Source: Chloroflexota bacterium (lineage in GTDB: Bacteria; Chloroflexota; UBA6077; JACCZL01). Taken from it: 40,589 nt of DNA. This document shows positions 16,736-25,677 of this stretch, piece by piece. Under the pieces are notes generated by a model. The model saw nothing but the letters and a program-made list of their open reading frames with translations, was not told the origin of the DNA and ran no database searches. The stretch spans positions 1 through 40,589 of the forward strand of contig JADLFM010000112.1 of the NCBI GenBank assembly GCA_020845495.1, written 5' to 3'. How positions within the stretch are numbered: the stretch's first letter is position 1; every line of letters begins with the position of its first letter. The position numbers and the translations under genes were made by a program.

Positions 16736-17413
16736 ATGGAGCGCCAGCAGACATCCAGTGGGAAGGAGGAACACGCTGCCTCAGCGCGGCGTGGCGCCGG
16801 CCGGATCGGTCGGCGCCACGTCCTGGCTGGGCTGTCGTTCGTCGGGCAGCCGACGGCCGAGGCTGACCTGGCGCGACTGCTGGCCGGTCTGACCGGTCGA
16901 GCGGTCACAACCGGCGACGTTCGCCGTGTGGCACGCGCAGATGAGCGGGCATACGCGCGCAACGCAGGTCTGCTTGATGACCACGTCGCGCCAGCCCTGG
17001 CAGGTGACTCGTCGCAGCCGCTCGCCGGGCTCCTGACACGGTCGGACTGGCCGCTGGCACAGCGACTCATCTGCGGGCGCACCCTCCGCGTGGCTCACCT
17101 TCGTACGACACTCGCGCTGGTAGCTCGTGCTCGGCTGGCCGTGCTGGAGATGGGGCGCGGGCCGGCCCTCGATGCCCTGATCCGACGCTACGGCGGGAGC
17201 GTGAGCGGCGCGGTCCGCTGGGGTGAGGGCCTCGATCTCAACCGGGTAGAGCAGGCTGTCCAGGTCGAGCTGGCGGCGATCAGCGAGCCTGATACTCGCG
17301 AGCGGCAAGCTTCGGCGCTCGTCCTCGGGGCGCTCTCGAGACCATTTCAACTCTGGGGTCGTCCGTACGTCGTCGCCAGTCTAAAGGCTGAGGTGAGGAG
17401 GCAAGCACGATGA
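16736..17413 (+). CDS. Unrecognised protein, first gene of the eight-gene operon
   Basis: A 225-residue protein I do not recognise. After a polar, probably disordered start it is mainly helical, rich in Ala, Leu and Arg, with segments such as LARLLAGLTGRAVT and LAQRLICGRTLRVAHLR. There is no signal peptide, membrane segment or clear catalytic motif. An in-frame ATG at 16703 is almost at the predicted transcription start. I prefer the ATG at 16736 because GGGGAGGG precedes it by 7 nt. The stop overlaps the next start as ATGA, so it is coupled to the Cas4-like nuclease and may be an accessory or DNA-binding subunit. Confidence 0.75.
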   Translation: MERQQTSSGKEEHAASARRGAGRIGRRHVLAGLSFVGQPTAEADLARLLAGLTGRAVTTGDVRRVARADERAYARNAGLLDDHVAPALAGDSSQPLAGLLTRSDWPLAQRLICGRTLRVAHLRTTLALVARARLAVLEMGRGPALDALIRRYGGSVSGAVRWGEGLDLNRVEQAVQVELAAISEPDTRERQASALVLGALSRPFQLWGRPYVVASLKAEVRRQAR

Positions 17414-18525
17414 GCACGCCGATGCCAATCGTGCCTGCGTCGGTGCGTGGCGCCCTCCGCGGGTCGGGCCCCGGCGCTCGCGGCTTCGAGCGCATGGCCC
17501 GCAACTCGACGTGCATGCGCCTCCAGGCCGTAACTGTCTCCGGCGTTTCGGCGGCAGAGCTTGCCCAGACGGTCTACGGAATCGATCCGCGCGAGGGGCA
17601 GTCACCATTTGCGATCCAGGCCGGTGACCGGTTCGAGAAGGCGTTGCTCGACAACGGTGGTGCCGAGCTGATCCGCCTCTACCGTGAGGCCGGACGTTTG
17701 AGCGTGTCGGAATGCCGATTGGAGGACGTCACGCGTCGTGTGCCGGGAACCAATGATGCCGCCCGGGCGGCTCGCCGGGACTTCACGGAGCAGCTGTTCC
17801 GTCAGAAGCTGGCCAGCGATCCGGCCGCGCCAAACTTGATCGTCAAGCCCAGGCTCGCCATCGTCGTTGTAGGTGAGGCTTACGAGATCGAGCCCGACCT
17901 GCTGGTTGCGGCCGACGCCGAGCCGTTCTACCGCGTGGTCGAGATGAAGTCGTACCCGTATCGAGGCGGGAAAACCGACCCGTCCGACATCAAGGCAGCT
18001 CGTCGACAAGCTGCTGTCGGAGTGGTCGCGCTGCGTCGCTTGTTGATGGCAGCCGGCCGAACCGATGTGTCAGCTCTCCTGCCGGCCCGCGCCGATCTTG
18101 TCCTGCGGAAACCCGGCCGCGCCGCGGCATCACTCCACGACGAGTCGATCGTCGCCGAGGTCGCCGCGGTCGAGAGCGTGCTGAACGATTTGCCCGGCGT
18201 CTGGGCCGATGTCGCATCAGTCTTGGCGGGCTTCGGTCCGGGCGCGACGCTGGACGCGCCCGGAGTGTTGGACGCGATCCCCAACGAGTATCGCGAGAGC
18301 TGCCGCGAGCACTGCTCGCTCTGGCAGGCCTGCCGGCGCCAGGCCGCTGCGAGTGGCGACCCGTCAGTGCTGGGCAGCGAGGTGCGTGAGGCGCTGGCGG
18401 GAGTCAGCCTGCCTCGGGCCATCGAGCTTCGAGATGGCATTGGCGCGCCGCCGTCGGGTCCCGTTGAGTTAGCGCTGGCATCCCGACTCCGAGCGGCCGA
18501 GGCTGAACTGGCGAGGGTGGTGTAG
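17410..18525 (+). CDS. Cas4/AddB-like PD-(D/E)XK nuclease with a likely Fe-S cluster
   Basis: A 371-residue predicted RecB-family nuclease. The active site is seen in EIEPDLLV (Asp163) and YRVVEMKSY (Glu178, Lys180), spaced as in PD-(D/E)XK enzymes. Three cysteines, CREHCSLWQAC (298, 302, 308), lie towards the C-terminus and a fourth, Cys35, near the N-terminus. This one-plus-three layout is that of the 4Fe-4S cluster in Cas4 and AddB. Cas4-type enzymes trim single-stranded DNA ends. An SF1 helicase is encoded two genes downstream, so the two together could form a split Dna2-like helicase-nuclease. The ATG overlaps the previous stop by 4 nt. The family call rests on motifs; the Fe-S cluster is inferred. 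Confidence 0.75.
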   Translation: MSTPMPIVPASVRGALRGSGPGARGFERMARNSTCMRLQAVTVSGVSAAELAQTVYGIDPREGQSPFAIQAGDRFEKALLDNGGAELIRLYREAGRLSVSECRLEDVTRRVPGTNDAARAARRDFTEQLFRQKLASDPAAPNLIVKPRLAIVVVGEAYEIEPDLLVAADAEPFYRVVEMKSYPYRGGKTDPSDIKAARRQAAVGVVALRRLLMAAGRTDVSALLPARADLVLRKPGRAAASLHDESIVAEVAAVESVLNDLPGVWADVASVLAGFGPGATLDAPGVLDAIPNEYRESCREHCSLWQACRRQAAASGDPSVLGSEVREALAGVSLPRAIELRDGIGAPPSGPVELALASRLRAAEAELARVV

Positions 18526-18527
18526 CG

Positions 18528-19976
18528 ATGTCGTCCGATCTCCGTCTCGCCGCGTCGCTCCGCGCTTGGGAGTCCGGACGGCCCCAACGGGCAGCCCGGC
18601 GGTTGATGACTGCCGTCCGCTCTCGCGCTCGGGTGCTGGTCGCCCTGAAGCTGTCCGGCGAGGACACAACCGTGCACATCGTCGCCCATGGTCGCCCGGG
18701 TGAGCCGCCGACGATCGATTGGGTGGCAGACCCGCGCAACCGTGACGATCAGTTCGCCCTGTTCGAGCGTCTTGCAGACGCGGTCGAAGCTGACGCCGAG
18801 TCTGCCCGTGCTGCCGGCGACTATCCCCAGATCGTGGTCCCGGCCGGACCGAACGCCGACCATCTCGACCTGCTCGCGGACCGCTTGCGGTATCAGCAGG
18901 TCAGCGCCCGGGCGAAGCGTCTGGGAGAGCTGCTGACCTACCCGGCTGAGCGGCAGCGTGTGGAGGGACAGCAGTCACTGATCATCGCGACAGAGCTGCT
19001 GCGCAGACACTGGATCCTTGGACAGGCGCCCGGTGAAGACGCGCACCTGGGCGTCCTCCGCACCCGGCTCGAGCCGCCCCCCGGCGTTACGCTGCTGGAC
19101 GCCGTCGAGGCAGCCGAGCGCGAGCCGATGGGCTGTACGACCGCCCCTGACTTCGATCGTGACATCCTCGCCCCGCGGGTGGAAGCGTACAACCGGGCGC
19201 GGCGGGCGGGTGCTTCGACGTCGACGCTCGCCGCCCTGTCAACCGACGTTCGCACAGCACTCCTTCCGACAGTAACACGGATCTATGAGGCGACCCAGTG
19301 GGCCATCGCGCATGTCAACGGTCTGGGTCTGCTCCCCATGCCGTCGCTCGCTGCGCTTCAGCGGCAGGAGGCCGGTGCTTTCGAGTTCTTCATGAGCGGC
19401 CGCGACACTGGATATCCGCTGACGCTGCGTGACAAGCCGGTCCCGGCGGCGTATCGGATCGTGGAACGAGAGACCGCCCTCGACGACCTCGAGGCGGCGA
19501 TGCGTCTAGAGGAGCCGTTCGCCCGCGCCGAGTCTCGCTTGAAGGGTGACGTGGTGGAAGGGATTGTGAGCCGACCGCGCACGGTTCGCCTCGCCTCGGG
19601 ACGCAGCGAACAGCAGTTCGACCTTGTCACGAGCCAGCCGGTGCTACGGGCACGTGTCGGGGACACGCTGATCCGGGTCGACGAGCCCAAGCAATCGTTA
19701 TTCGTCGAGGAGATTCGACGCACCGCCGGAACGGCTACCTTGACGCTTCGGGTGACGGCCGGCATGCGGTCGGTTGCGCTGCCCGCCGCCGGCGCTGACC
19801 TGGAGCTGGCTCCGAGTGGGCCGGACTGGTACTGGATCACCGCACAGCGAAAGCAGCTCAAGGAGCGGCTTCGCACCGTGCCCTGGACGCATGACGTCGC
19901 GACTGGAGCGTCGGCCTCGGTGCCTGCCACGGGCGTCCCGGCCAACCCCCTCGCCGCCGTGGAGGCACTGCGATGA
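18528..19976 (+). CDS. Unrecognised protein between nuclease and helicase genes
   Basis: A 482-residue soluble protein with no motif I can name. The first 170 residues are alpha/beta, with QIVVPAGPNADHLDLLADRL. The centre is helical. Residues about 340-430 look like a beta-rich, possibly OB-like module (VEGIVSRPRTVRLAS, TLIRVDEPKQSLFVEEI) of the kind found beside helicase cores. It starts 2 nt after the nuclease stop and overlaps the helicase start by 4 nt, so nuclease, this protein and helicase probably form one complex. It might supply the DNA-binding part of a split Dna2-like machine; that is speculation. Confidence 0.75.
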   Translation: MSSDLRLAASLRAWESGRPQRAARRLMTAVRSRARVLVALKLSGEDTTVHIVAHGRPGEPPTIDWVADPRNRDDQFALFERLADAVEADAESARAAGDYPQIVVPAGPNADHLDLLADRLRYQQVSARAKRLGELLTYPAERQRVEGQQSLIIATELLRRHWILGQAPGEDAHLGVLRTRLEPPPGVTLLDAVEAAEREPMGCTTAPDFDRDILAPRVEAYNRARRAGASTSTLAALSTDVRTALLPTVTRIYEATQWAIAHVNGLGLLPMPSLAALQRQEAGAFEFFMSGRDTGYPLTLRDKPVPAAYRIVERETALDDLEAAMRLEEPFARAESRLKGDVVEGIVSRPRTVRLASGRSEQQFDLVTSQPVLRARVGDTLIRVDEPKQSLFVEEIRRTAGTATLTLRVTAGMRSVALPAAGADLELAPSGPDWYWITAQRKQLKERLRTVPWTHDVATGASASVPATGVPANPLAAVEALR

Positions 19977-21346
19977 GCCCGAGTATGCCTTCTCTGTTGC
20001 CTACGGCCAGAAGCGGGACAGCGCCGTCGCCGGCGACTCTTGCCGATACTACCTTGAACGAGATTCTGCGTACCCAATGGCAAGGACTCGCCGCGCTGCG
20101 CCTTGATTCGCCGCCCGGTGCGGGCAAGACCGGCGTTGTCGAGCGGCTAGCGGGCCAGGCGCTCGGCCTCATGGGCGAACGATGTGCCATCGCCACGCAG
20201 ACCAACCAGCAGGCATTTGACCTGATCCGGCGCCTCGGGCAACGATACACGTCACTGAGCTTCTACCTCTTCACGAAGAAGAGGTTGTCGGTCCCGGCAG
20301 TCGTTCGCGCGCTCCCGAACGTGACCGTGGTGGACGATGCGACGGCGCTGCCGTCCGGCCCATGCGCAATCGTGGCAAACTCAGCGAGATGGTCGTGGGT
20401 GTCCTCGGCATGGACGCAATCGTTTGACCTACTCGTCGTCGATGAGGCGTTCCAGCTCCCCGACTATCGATTCCTGCAGATCGCTGGACTGGCAAGACGG
20501 ACGGTCCTGGTGGGCGATCCGGGTCAGATCGATCCAATCGTTCGTGGCCAGGTCGAGCGGTGGGCCGGTGAGGCAGCGGGGCCACACATTGCCTGCCCGG
20601 AGGCTCTCACAGCCCGATATCCCGCCGTGCCTCGTCAGCGCTTGCCGATCTCCCGCCGCCTCCCACCCGATGCGGTCGCGACAATCCAACCGGCCTTCTA
20701 TCCAGACCTGCCCTTCGCAGCATTGAGCGCACCGGGCGATCGCGCGTTGCGGACCGCGTCCGGAGGTAGCCTGCGCCTGGACCAGGCGATCGACCTGGCT
20801 GTGTCGGGAGCCACGCTCGTCCAGGCCGAGCTACCTCCGCTCATGACCGGCGAGTACGATCCGGAGGCTGCCGACCTCATTGTCCGGATTATCGAGCGGC
20901 TGTTGTCGCGCAGCACAACAGTCCGCGATGACGGTTCGGTCAGCCCGCTGACGCCGGACATGATCGGCGTCGCGTGCGCACACGTGTCGCAAGTGAACGC
21001 CGTGCGCGAACGGCTGCCAGCGGCACTCACTGACGTGTCGGTCGATACGGGCAACCGGTGGCAAGGCCTGGAGCGACCCGTCATGCTGGTGCATCACCCG
21101 CTCTCGGGGCGTGGAGATGCCAGCTCGTTTCATCTTGATGCCGGTCGCCTCTGCGTGATGCTGTCCCGTCACCGCGTGGCGTGCATCGTCGTTACCCGGG
21201 GAGGTCTCGTTGACGTCCTGCGGCGCTATTCGCCCGAGGGTGACCGCCCCCTCGGCGTGGAACGAGATGCCGAGTACGAGGGATGGCGCGCACACCTGAG
21301 GCTGCAAGATGACCTGCGTGCCGCCGGAAGAGTGGTCTCTGTGTAG
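19973..21346 (+). CDS. SF1 (Upf1/Dna2-like) helicase
   Basis: A compact 457-residue superfamily 1 helicase. Motifs: Walker A SPPGAGKT (46-53), motif II VVDEAFQ (Asp157, Glu158), motif III LVGDPGQIDPI (about 182), motif V region TGNRWQGLE and motif VI RLCVMLSRHR. The short motif II-III spacing and the QGLE element fit the Upf1/Dna2 (SF1B) group. It has no nuclease or N-terminal domain of its own; these may come from the two genes upstream, to which it is coupled by a 4-nt overlap. A 185-nt gap follows before the kinase gene. Confidence 0.85.
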   Translation: MSPSMPSLLPTARSGTAPSPATLADTTLNEILRTQWQGLAALRLDSPPGAGKTGVVERLAGQALGLMGERCAIATQTNQQAFDLIRRLGQRYTSLSFYLFTKKRLSVPAVVRALPNVTVVDDATALPSGPCAIVANSARWSWVSSAWTQSFDLLVVDEAFQLPDYRFLQIAGLARRTVLVGDPGQIDPIVRGQVERWAGEAAGPHIACPEALTARYPAVPRQRLPISRRLPPDAVATIQPAFYPDLPFAALSAPGDRALRTASGGSLRLDQAIDLAVSGATLVQAELPPLMTGEYDPEAADLIVRIIERLLSRSTTVRDDGSVSPLTPDMIGVACAHVSQVNAVRERLPAALTDVSVDTGNRWQGLERPVMLVHHPLSGRGDASSFHLDAGRLCVMLSRHRVACIVVTRGGLVDVLRRYSPEGDRPLGVERDAEYEGWRAHLRLQDDLRAAGRVVSV

Positions 21347-21531
21347 TCGGGCAGTCTGTCGCCTTGGCCATCTGTGTTCGTTCGATCGCATGGCCGGCCT
21401 CGGCTAGCACAGACAACAGCCAGTGTCGCGAGTTTCACTGGCAGAGACAGACCGGCACGGTTCATGATGCAAAAGAGTCGGTGCCACGTTGTGCGTGAGG
21501 TGCCGATCTCGGACGAAGGAGTCAGGGAAGC
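21347..21531 (+). other. 185-nt gap inside the eight-gene operon
   Basis: This is the only sizeable gap in an otherwise overlapping operon. It contains an inverted repeat GCCAGTG (21419-21425) / CACTGGC (21436-21442) with a 10-nt loop, and the ribosome site AAGGAG ahead of the ATG at 21532. The operator palindrome is absent and I see no convincing -35/-10 pair. It could be a partial terminator, a processing site or a weak internal promoter splitting the operon into two modules. Confidence 0.5.
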
Positions 21532-24500
21532 ATGGCGCGGGTGGTGAAGGCAGCAGAGTTTGCAACCGAAGGCGAGGAGCGCGCAGCGGAGTTGCTGCGC
21601 GGTCTGCCGAACGACTGGCTGGTGATCTGCAACAAGACGCTCGTCACGCGAAACGCCCGCACCTTTGAGATCGACTTCATCGTGGTAGGCCAGAATGCGG
21701 TCTTCGCGATCGACGAGAAGTCGTGGCGTGGCCGCATCCACGGTACCGACCAGGTCTGGGTTCGCGACGATGGCTCGTCGGAGCGCAGCCCGCTCGGCAA
21801 GATCGAGTACGTTGCCAAGGTACTCGCCGGCGAGCTGCGCCAGCGGGTCTCGCGCCTACTCGAGGTGAGTGACCATTTCGTGCATGGCGCTGTCCTGCTC
21901 TCTCTTTCTGAGGCCGCGCCCCGCGTGCGCGATCCGCGCGCGGCCGACGGTGTCTTGCTCCTGGCTACTGCCGTTGAGCGGCTGGTACAGCTCGACGCGC
22001 GCGCCGCCCACGCGTCGATCGGGAGGTTCCGCTCGGGCATTGAGCAGACCTTGATGGACCTACGAGACCGGCCTCGCTTCCCCAAGCGCATCCAGCAATA
22101 TCGCATCGACGAGATCGTCGGGCAGCGGCCGGGCATGTACTCGGCGCGGGCAACGCACGACATCTCGGGCCCTCGCCTGTTGTTCGTCTACAACCTGGCC
22201 GGCGCCAGTCCCGAAGACCGTGCATTCCATTTGCGCGAACTGGAGGCCGTCCAGCGACTGAACGCCACCGGCTTGACTCCCGAAATCCGCGATCCATTTG
22301 AATGGTCAGATGACTTTCTGGTGGTGCCATTTGCGCTGTCGCCGGGTCAAAGCCTGGGTGTATTGAAGCGGCCAACCGGCGCGGATGATCTCCCTGGAGA
22401 GCTCGCTCTCGCCGAAAAGGCTTTCAGGGGTTTGGACACGCTCCACTCGCGCGGCATCGTCCATCGGGCACTGTCGCCCGACACTGTGTTTGCGCAGATG
22501 GTGAAAGGTGAGCCAGAGGACGTTACATTCACCGGGTTCTACGCCGCCCGAGTCGAGGGACCGCACAGCATCGCCGCGCAGCTCGACGATCTGAAGATTG
22601 AGGCGCCATACGCCGCCCCGGAGCTCGGGTTGAGCTACGGCCTGGCTGACGCCGATTCGGACGTCTACAGCCTGGGACTCGTGCTGTTGGAGCGCCTCAC
22701 GGGTGCGGGTCCTGCTGAGCTCCAAGGCAGCATGGCGAGCGAGACGATGACGGACCTGCTCGTTGCCCGCTGGGCGCAGCTGCCCGACCATATCCTTGAC
22801 GGGCTGAGCAGGCTGTTCACCCGCATCCTCGCGCCCGGGCGGATGGCGACCGGTGATGATCCGGCGAAGCGGCGTCCGTCCGCCGACGAGTGCAGTCGTG
22901 AGCTGGAGCGGCTACTGCGCGAGCTTCGACGCACACTCCGCGGTCAGGCGGTCAATGAGACCGGCCTGCTCGACGGCCGCTACAAGATCGTTCGCATGTT
23001 GGGACAAGGCACCAGTGGCCGAACCTATCTCGTCGAAGACCAGCAGATTGAGCCGACGCTGCCGCGCACCTTCGTGGTGAAGGTCTTCCATCACCCGGAT
23101 CTGGCACTGGATCAGGCCCAACACGAGTTCGTCGCGCTCCAGCGTCTGCAGAGTCCACATGTGCCCCGAATCTACGATTTCTACGGGCCGGACCATGACG
23201 CCCACCTGAAGATGGACTACGTGTCCGGCACCACGCTGGCCGACGTGGCGGTGGAGCTGCCATGGGACGAGGCCCGCTGGAAGCGGTTCGCCGACGCGCT
23301 CCTCGATGCACTCGAGGCCCTCGAACGGGCGAACATACGTCACCGCGACATTAAGCCGGCCAACATCATCCTGCGTGATGGTACGAACCTGCCGGTCCTG
23401 GTGGACTTTGGCTTCGTCGTCACTGCCGGCGCCCCGGCGACGCCGGCCGGGTCGCCACGGTTTCTGCCACCGGAGGCGTTCTCCGCGCAGCAGCCCCCCG
23501 AAAGCATCGACCGCTACGCCGCGGCCCTTGTGCTGCACCAGACGCTCACCGGCGACCTGCCCATCCTCAACGACGACGCGGGCGACGATGAGAGCGCGCC
23601 TCCCCCATGGATTTCTGAGCGCGCAAGGCGTGTCTGTGGAGTGCTTTTGCAGGCCACCAGCCCACGCGCGGACGACCGCCCCACGTCCGCCGTCGCGCTC
23701 CGTGAGGCGATCGAACGGGCGTGGCGCATCACGCCTCGGCTCGCGATGCTTTCTGAGTCGAAGGCGGCGACGGTGCCGAACGAGCCGCGCGCGGTCGATG
23801 GCCACGACAGCATCCGGGCGGATGATGTCGGCGGCCAGGGAGGGGACCGGGACGGTGGTCGGCCCGTGCCTGATATTGCGGACGACGGGGTTCGCCAGAT
23901 CAACGTCTGGGTGGACCAGATCCGCGGGCTGTATCGGGCGAGCGTAACCGGCAATGCCGACAATCGAGGCCTTGACACCGAGCTGGCGAGAAGCACCTAC
24001 GTGCCGACGGCGCTCGACGAGCTGTTGCTGCCGGCAGTCCTGCAAGACCGTCCTCCCGCCGTCTTTCTGAGCGGCAACCCTGGAGACGGCAAGACTGCGT
24101 TCTTGGAGCGCGTGCGCGCCGCCCTGCTCGCGCAGGGGGCTGTCGAGCGGGAGGCCGATCCGAGCGGCTGGGAGCTGGAGCTGGAGGGGCACACCTTCCG
24201 CAGCTGCTACGACGCCTCGGAGGCGCACGCCGGCCTCAGCGCAGACCAGCAGGTCCGTCGCAGACTGCATGGACTCGACGGCGAGCGCCCGGACGCCGGC
24301 CTGACGGTGCTCGTCGCCATCAACGACGGCCGACTGGCTCAACTGCGCGCGCGCCATGAGGACGACATGCCTTGGCTCAGCCACGCATTGGACCTCGCGA
24401 TTCGTGACGGCCAGATGCTGCCCAACTGGCCGTGGGTCGTGGATCTCAAGCGGCGGTCGTTCGTGACGCTCGATGGCCAGACCCGTGAAGGTGCGTTCGA

Positions 24501-25677
24501 CGCGAGCGCTGAGCGGGGCAGACCGTCCGTCTTCGCCCGCGTCCTCGACACGCTTGTCGCGCCGGAGCGCTGGACCGCCTGCGGAGTGTGTCGCGCTCGG
24601 GCAGCCTGCCCGATCCTGGCGAATGCCGAGGCGCTCCGAGGCGATGCGGACGACGGACGGGCGCGACGGTGCCTGGAAGACCTGGCGCGGTTGGTCCACC
24701 TCCGGCGGGGGCTGCACACCACCATGCGCGACTTGCGCTCGGCGCTGGCATATCTGCTGACGGCCAACCTCGCTTGCGAGCGTGTCCACCAGACCCTGGA
24801 GGGGGACGATGACGCCGACGACGTGCTGGGGCCGACGAGCCGGTACTGGCAGCGGGCGTTCACGCCGCCCTCGGACGCCGACGAGCTGCTGCGGGAGCTG
24901 GGCCGGCTCGATCCGGGCCGCCTCTCGCGGCCCCGACTGGACCGTCACCTGGCGATGGTAGCGGGCGACGGCGCAGCCGATCTGCCGCCGCTCTTCCCCG
25001 AGACTGACCGAACGGCGGCGGCCGAAGCGACCCCCGAGGCGTACGTCACGCTCGACGGTTGGATGGCGGCCGTCAAGCGGCGCCTCTACTTTCACGCCGA
25101 CGCCCTGGAGGTTGACGACGTGACGGTCTGGACGGAACGCCTGCTGCCGTATCGTCACGCCGAGCGATTCATCGCGGCGCTGCGCGGCGACGAGCCGCTC
25201 GACACGCTCCGGGTGGAGCTGGCCCGTGGGATCACCCGCTCGGACGGCATCGCGGCCGACGTGCTGGGACAGAGCCTGGCCGTTCTGGTACAGCATGACG
25301 AAACGCAACAGCTCGCCGTCGTCAAGCAGTTCCCCGTCGAAACATTCCAGCTGCGCGTTGTTCCGGCAGGGCGTGGCGTCCCGATCGAGTCGATGCCGGA
25401 AGTGCTGGAGCTGACCCATCGAGACGGCTCGCCATCCTTGACAATCGAGTTGGACCTGTTCGAGCTATTGCTTCGGTTTGCCGAGGGCACGCGGCCGACT
25501 GCCCCGGAGTACCGGCCGTTCCTGGAGGACCTCGCGCCCTTCAAGAACGCCCTCAACCGGTCCTCGACGCACGAGCTGGTGCTGCTCGAAGCGGAGAGGC
25601 GCATCCACCGTATCACCCAGCGCGACGGGAAGATCGTCCTCGCCCAGGGGCACGACGCGGCCAGGGAGCGAAACTGA
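21532..25677 (+). CDS. NERD nuclease-like / pseudokinase / Ser-Thr kinase / DptF-like ATPase fusion
   Basis: A 1381-residue four-part protein. Residues 1 to about 120 form a NERD domain (FEIDFIVVG, then VFAIDEKSW with Asp replacing the usual Glu before x-Lys). Residues about 200-460 look like a kinase fold in which HRD reads HRALSP (from 311) and DFG reads TGF, so it is probably inactive. Residues about 485-740 form an intact Ser/Thr kinase: GQGTSG (491-496), HRDIKPAN (from 604) and DFG (625-627). From about 790 follows an ATPase with LSGNPGDGKT (846-855), VLVAINDGRL and a cysteine group CGVCRARAAC (1017, 1020, 1026), resembling DptF. NERD plus kinase recalls PglW of type 2 BREX and the MADS kinase. 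It probably senses infection and phosphorylates partners; the module order is inferred from motifs. Confidence 0.85.
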   Translation: MARVVKAAEFATEGEERAAELLRGLPNDWLVICNKTLVTRNARTFEIDFIVVGQNAVFAIDEKSWRGRIHGTDQVWVRDDGSSERSPLGKIEYVAKVLAGELRQRVSRLLEVSDHFVHGAVLLSLSEAAPRVRDPRAADGVLLLATAVERLVQLDARAAHASIGRFRSGIEQTLMDLRDRPRFPKRIQQYRIDEIVGQRPGMYSARATHDISGPRLLFVYNLAGASPEDRAFHLRELEAVQRLNATGLTPEIRDPFEWSDDFLVVPFALSPGQSLGVLKRPTGADDLPGELALAEKAFRGLDTLHSRGIVHRALSPDTVFAQMVKGEPEDVTFTGFYAARVEGPHSIAAQLDDLKIEAPYAAPELGLSYGLADADSDVYSLGLVLLERLTGAGPAELQGSMASETMTDLLVARWAQLPDHILDGLSRLFTRILAPGRMATGDDPAKRRPSADECSRELERLLRELRRTLRGQAVNETGLLDGRYKIVRMLGQGTSGRTYLVEDQQIEPTLPRTFVVKVFHHPDLALDQAQHEFVALQRLQSPHVPRIYDFYGPDHDAHLKMDYVSGTTLADVAVELPWDEARWKRFADALLDALEALERANIRHRDIKPANIILRDGTNLPVLVDFGFVVTAGAPATPAGSPRFLPPEAFSAQQPPESIDRYAAALVLHQTLTGDLPILNDDAGDDESAPPPWISERARRVCGVLLQATSPRADDRPTSAVALREAIERAWRITPRLAMLSESKAATVPNEPRAVDGHDSIRADDVGGQGGDRDGGRPVPDIADDGVRQINVWVDQIRGLYRASVTGNADNRGLDTELARSTYVPTALDELLLPAVLQDRPPAVFLSGNPGDGKTAFLERVRAALLAQGAVEREADPSGWELELEGHTFRSCYDASEAHAGLSADQQVRRRLHGLDGERPDAGLTVLVAINDGRLAQLRARHEDDMPWLSHALDLAIRDGQMLPNWPWVVDLKRRSFVTLDGQTREGAFDASAERGRPSVFARVLDTLVAPERWTACGVCRARAACPILANAEALRGDADDGRARRCLEDLARLVHLRRGLHTTMRDLRSALAYLLTANLACERVHQTLEGDDDADDVLGPTSRYWQRAFTPPSDADELLRELGRLDPGRLSRPRLDRHLAMVAGDGAADLPPLFPETDRTAAAEATPEAYVTLDGWMAAVKRRLYFHADALEVDDVTVWTERLLPYRHAERFIAALRGDEPLDTLRVELARGITRSDGIAADVLGQSLAVLVQHDETQQLAVVKQFPVETFQLRVVPAGRGVPIESMPEVLELTHRDGSPSLTIELDLFELLLRFAEGTRPTAPEYRPFLEDLAPFKNALNRSSTHELVLLEAERRIHRITQRDGKIVLAQGHDAARERN

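Noticed and set aside
22912..25419. An 835-residue minus-strand open frame
   Set aside because: It is antisense to the kinase/ATPase gene, whose motifs are clear. Long antisense frames are expected in GC-rich coding DNA, and this one has no domain.
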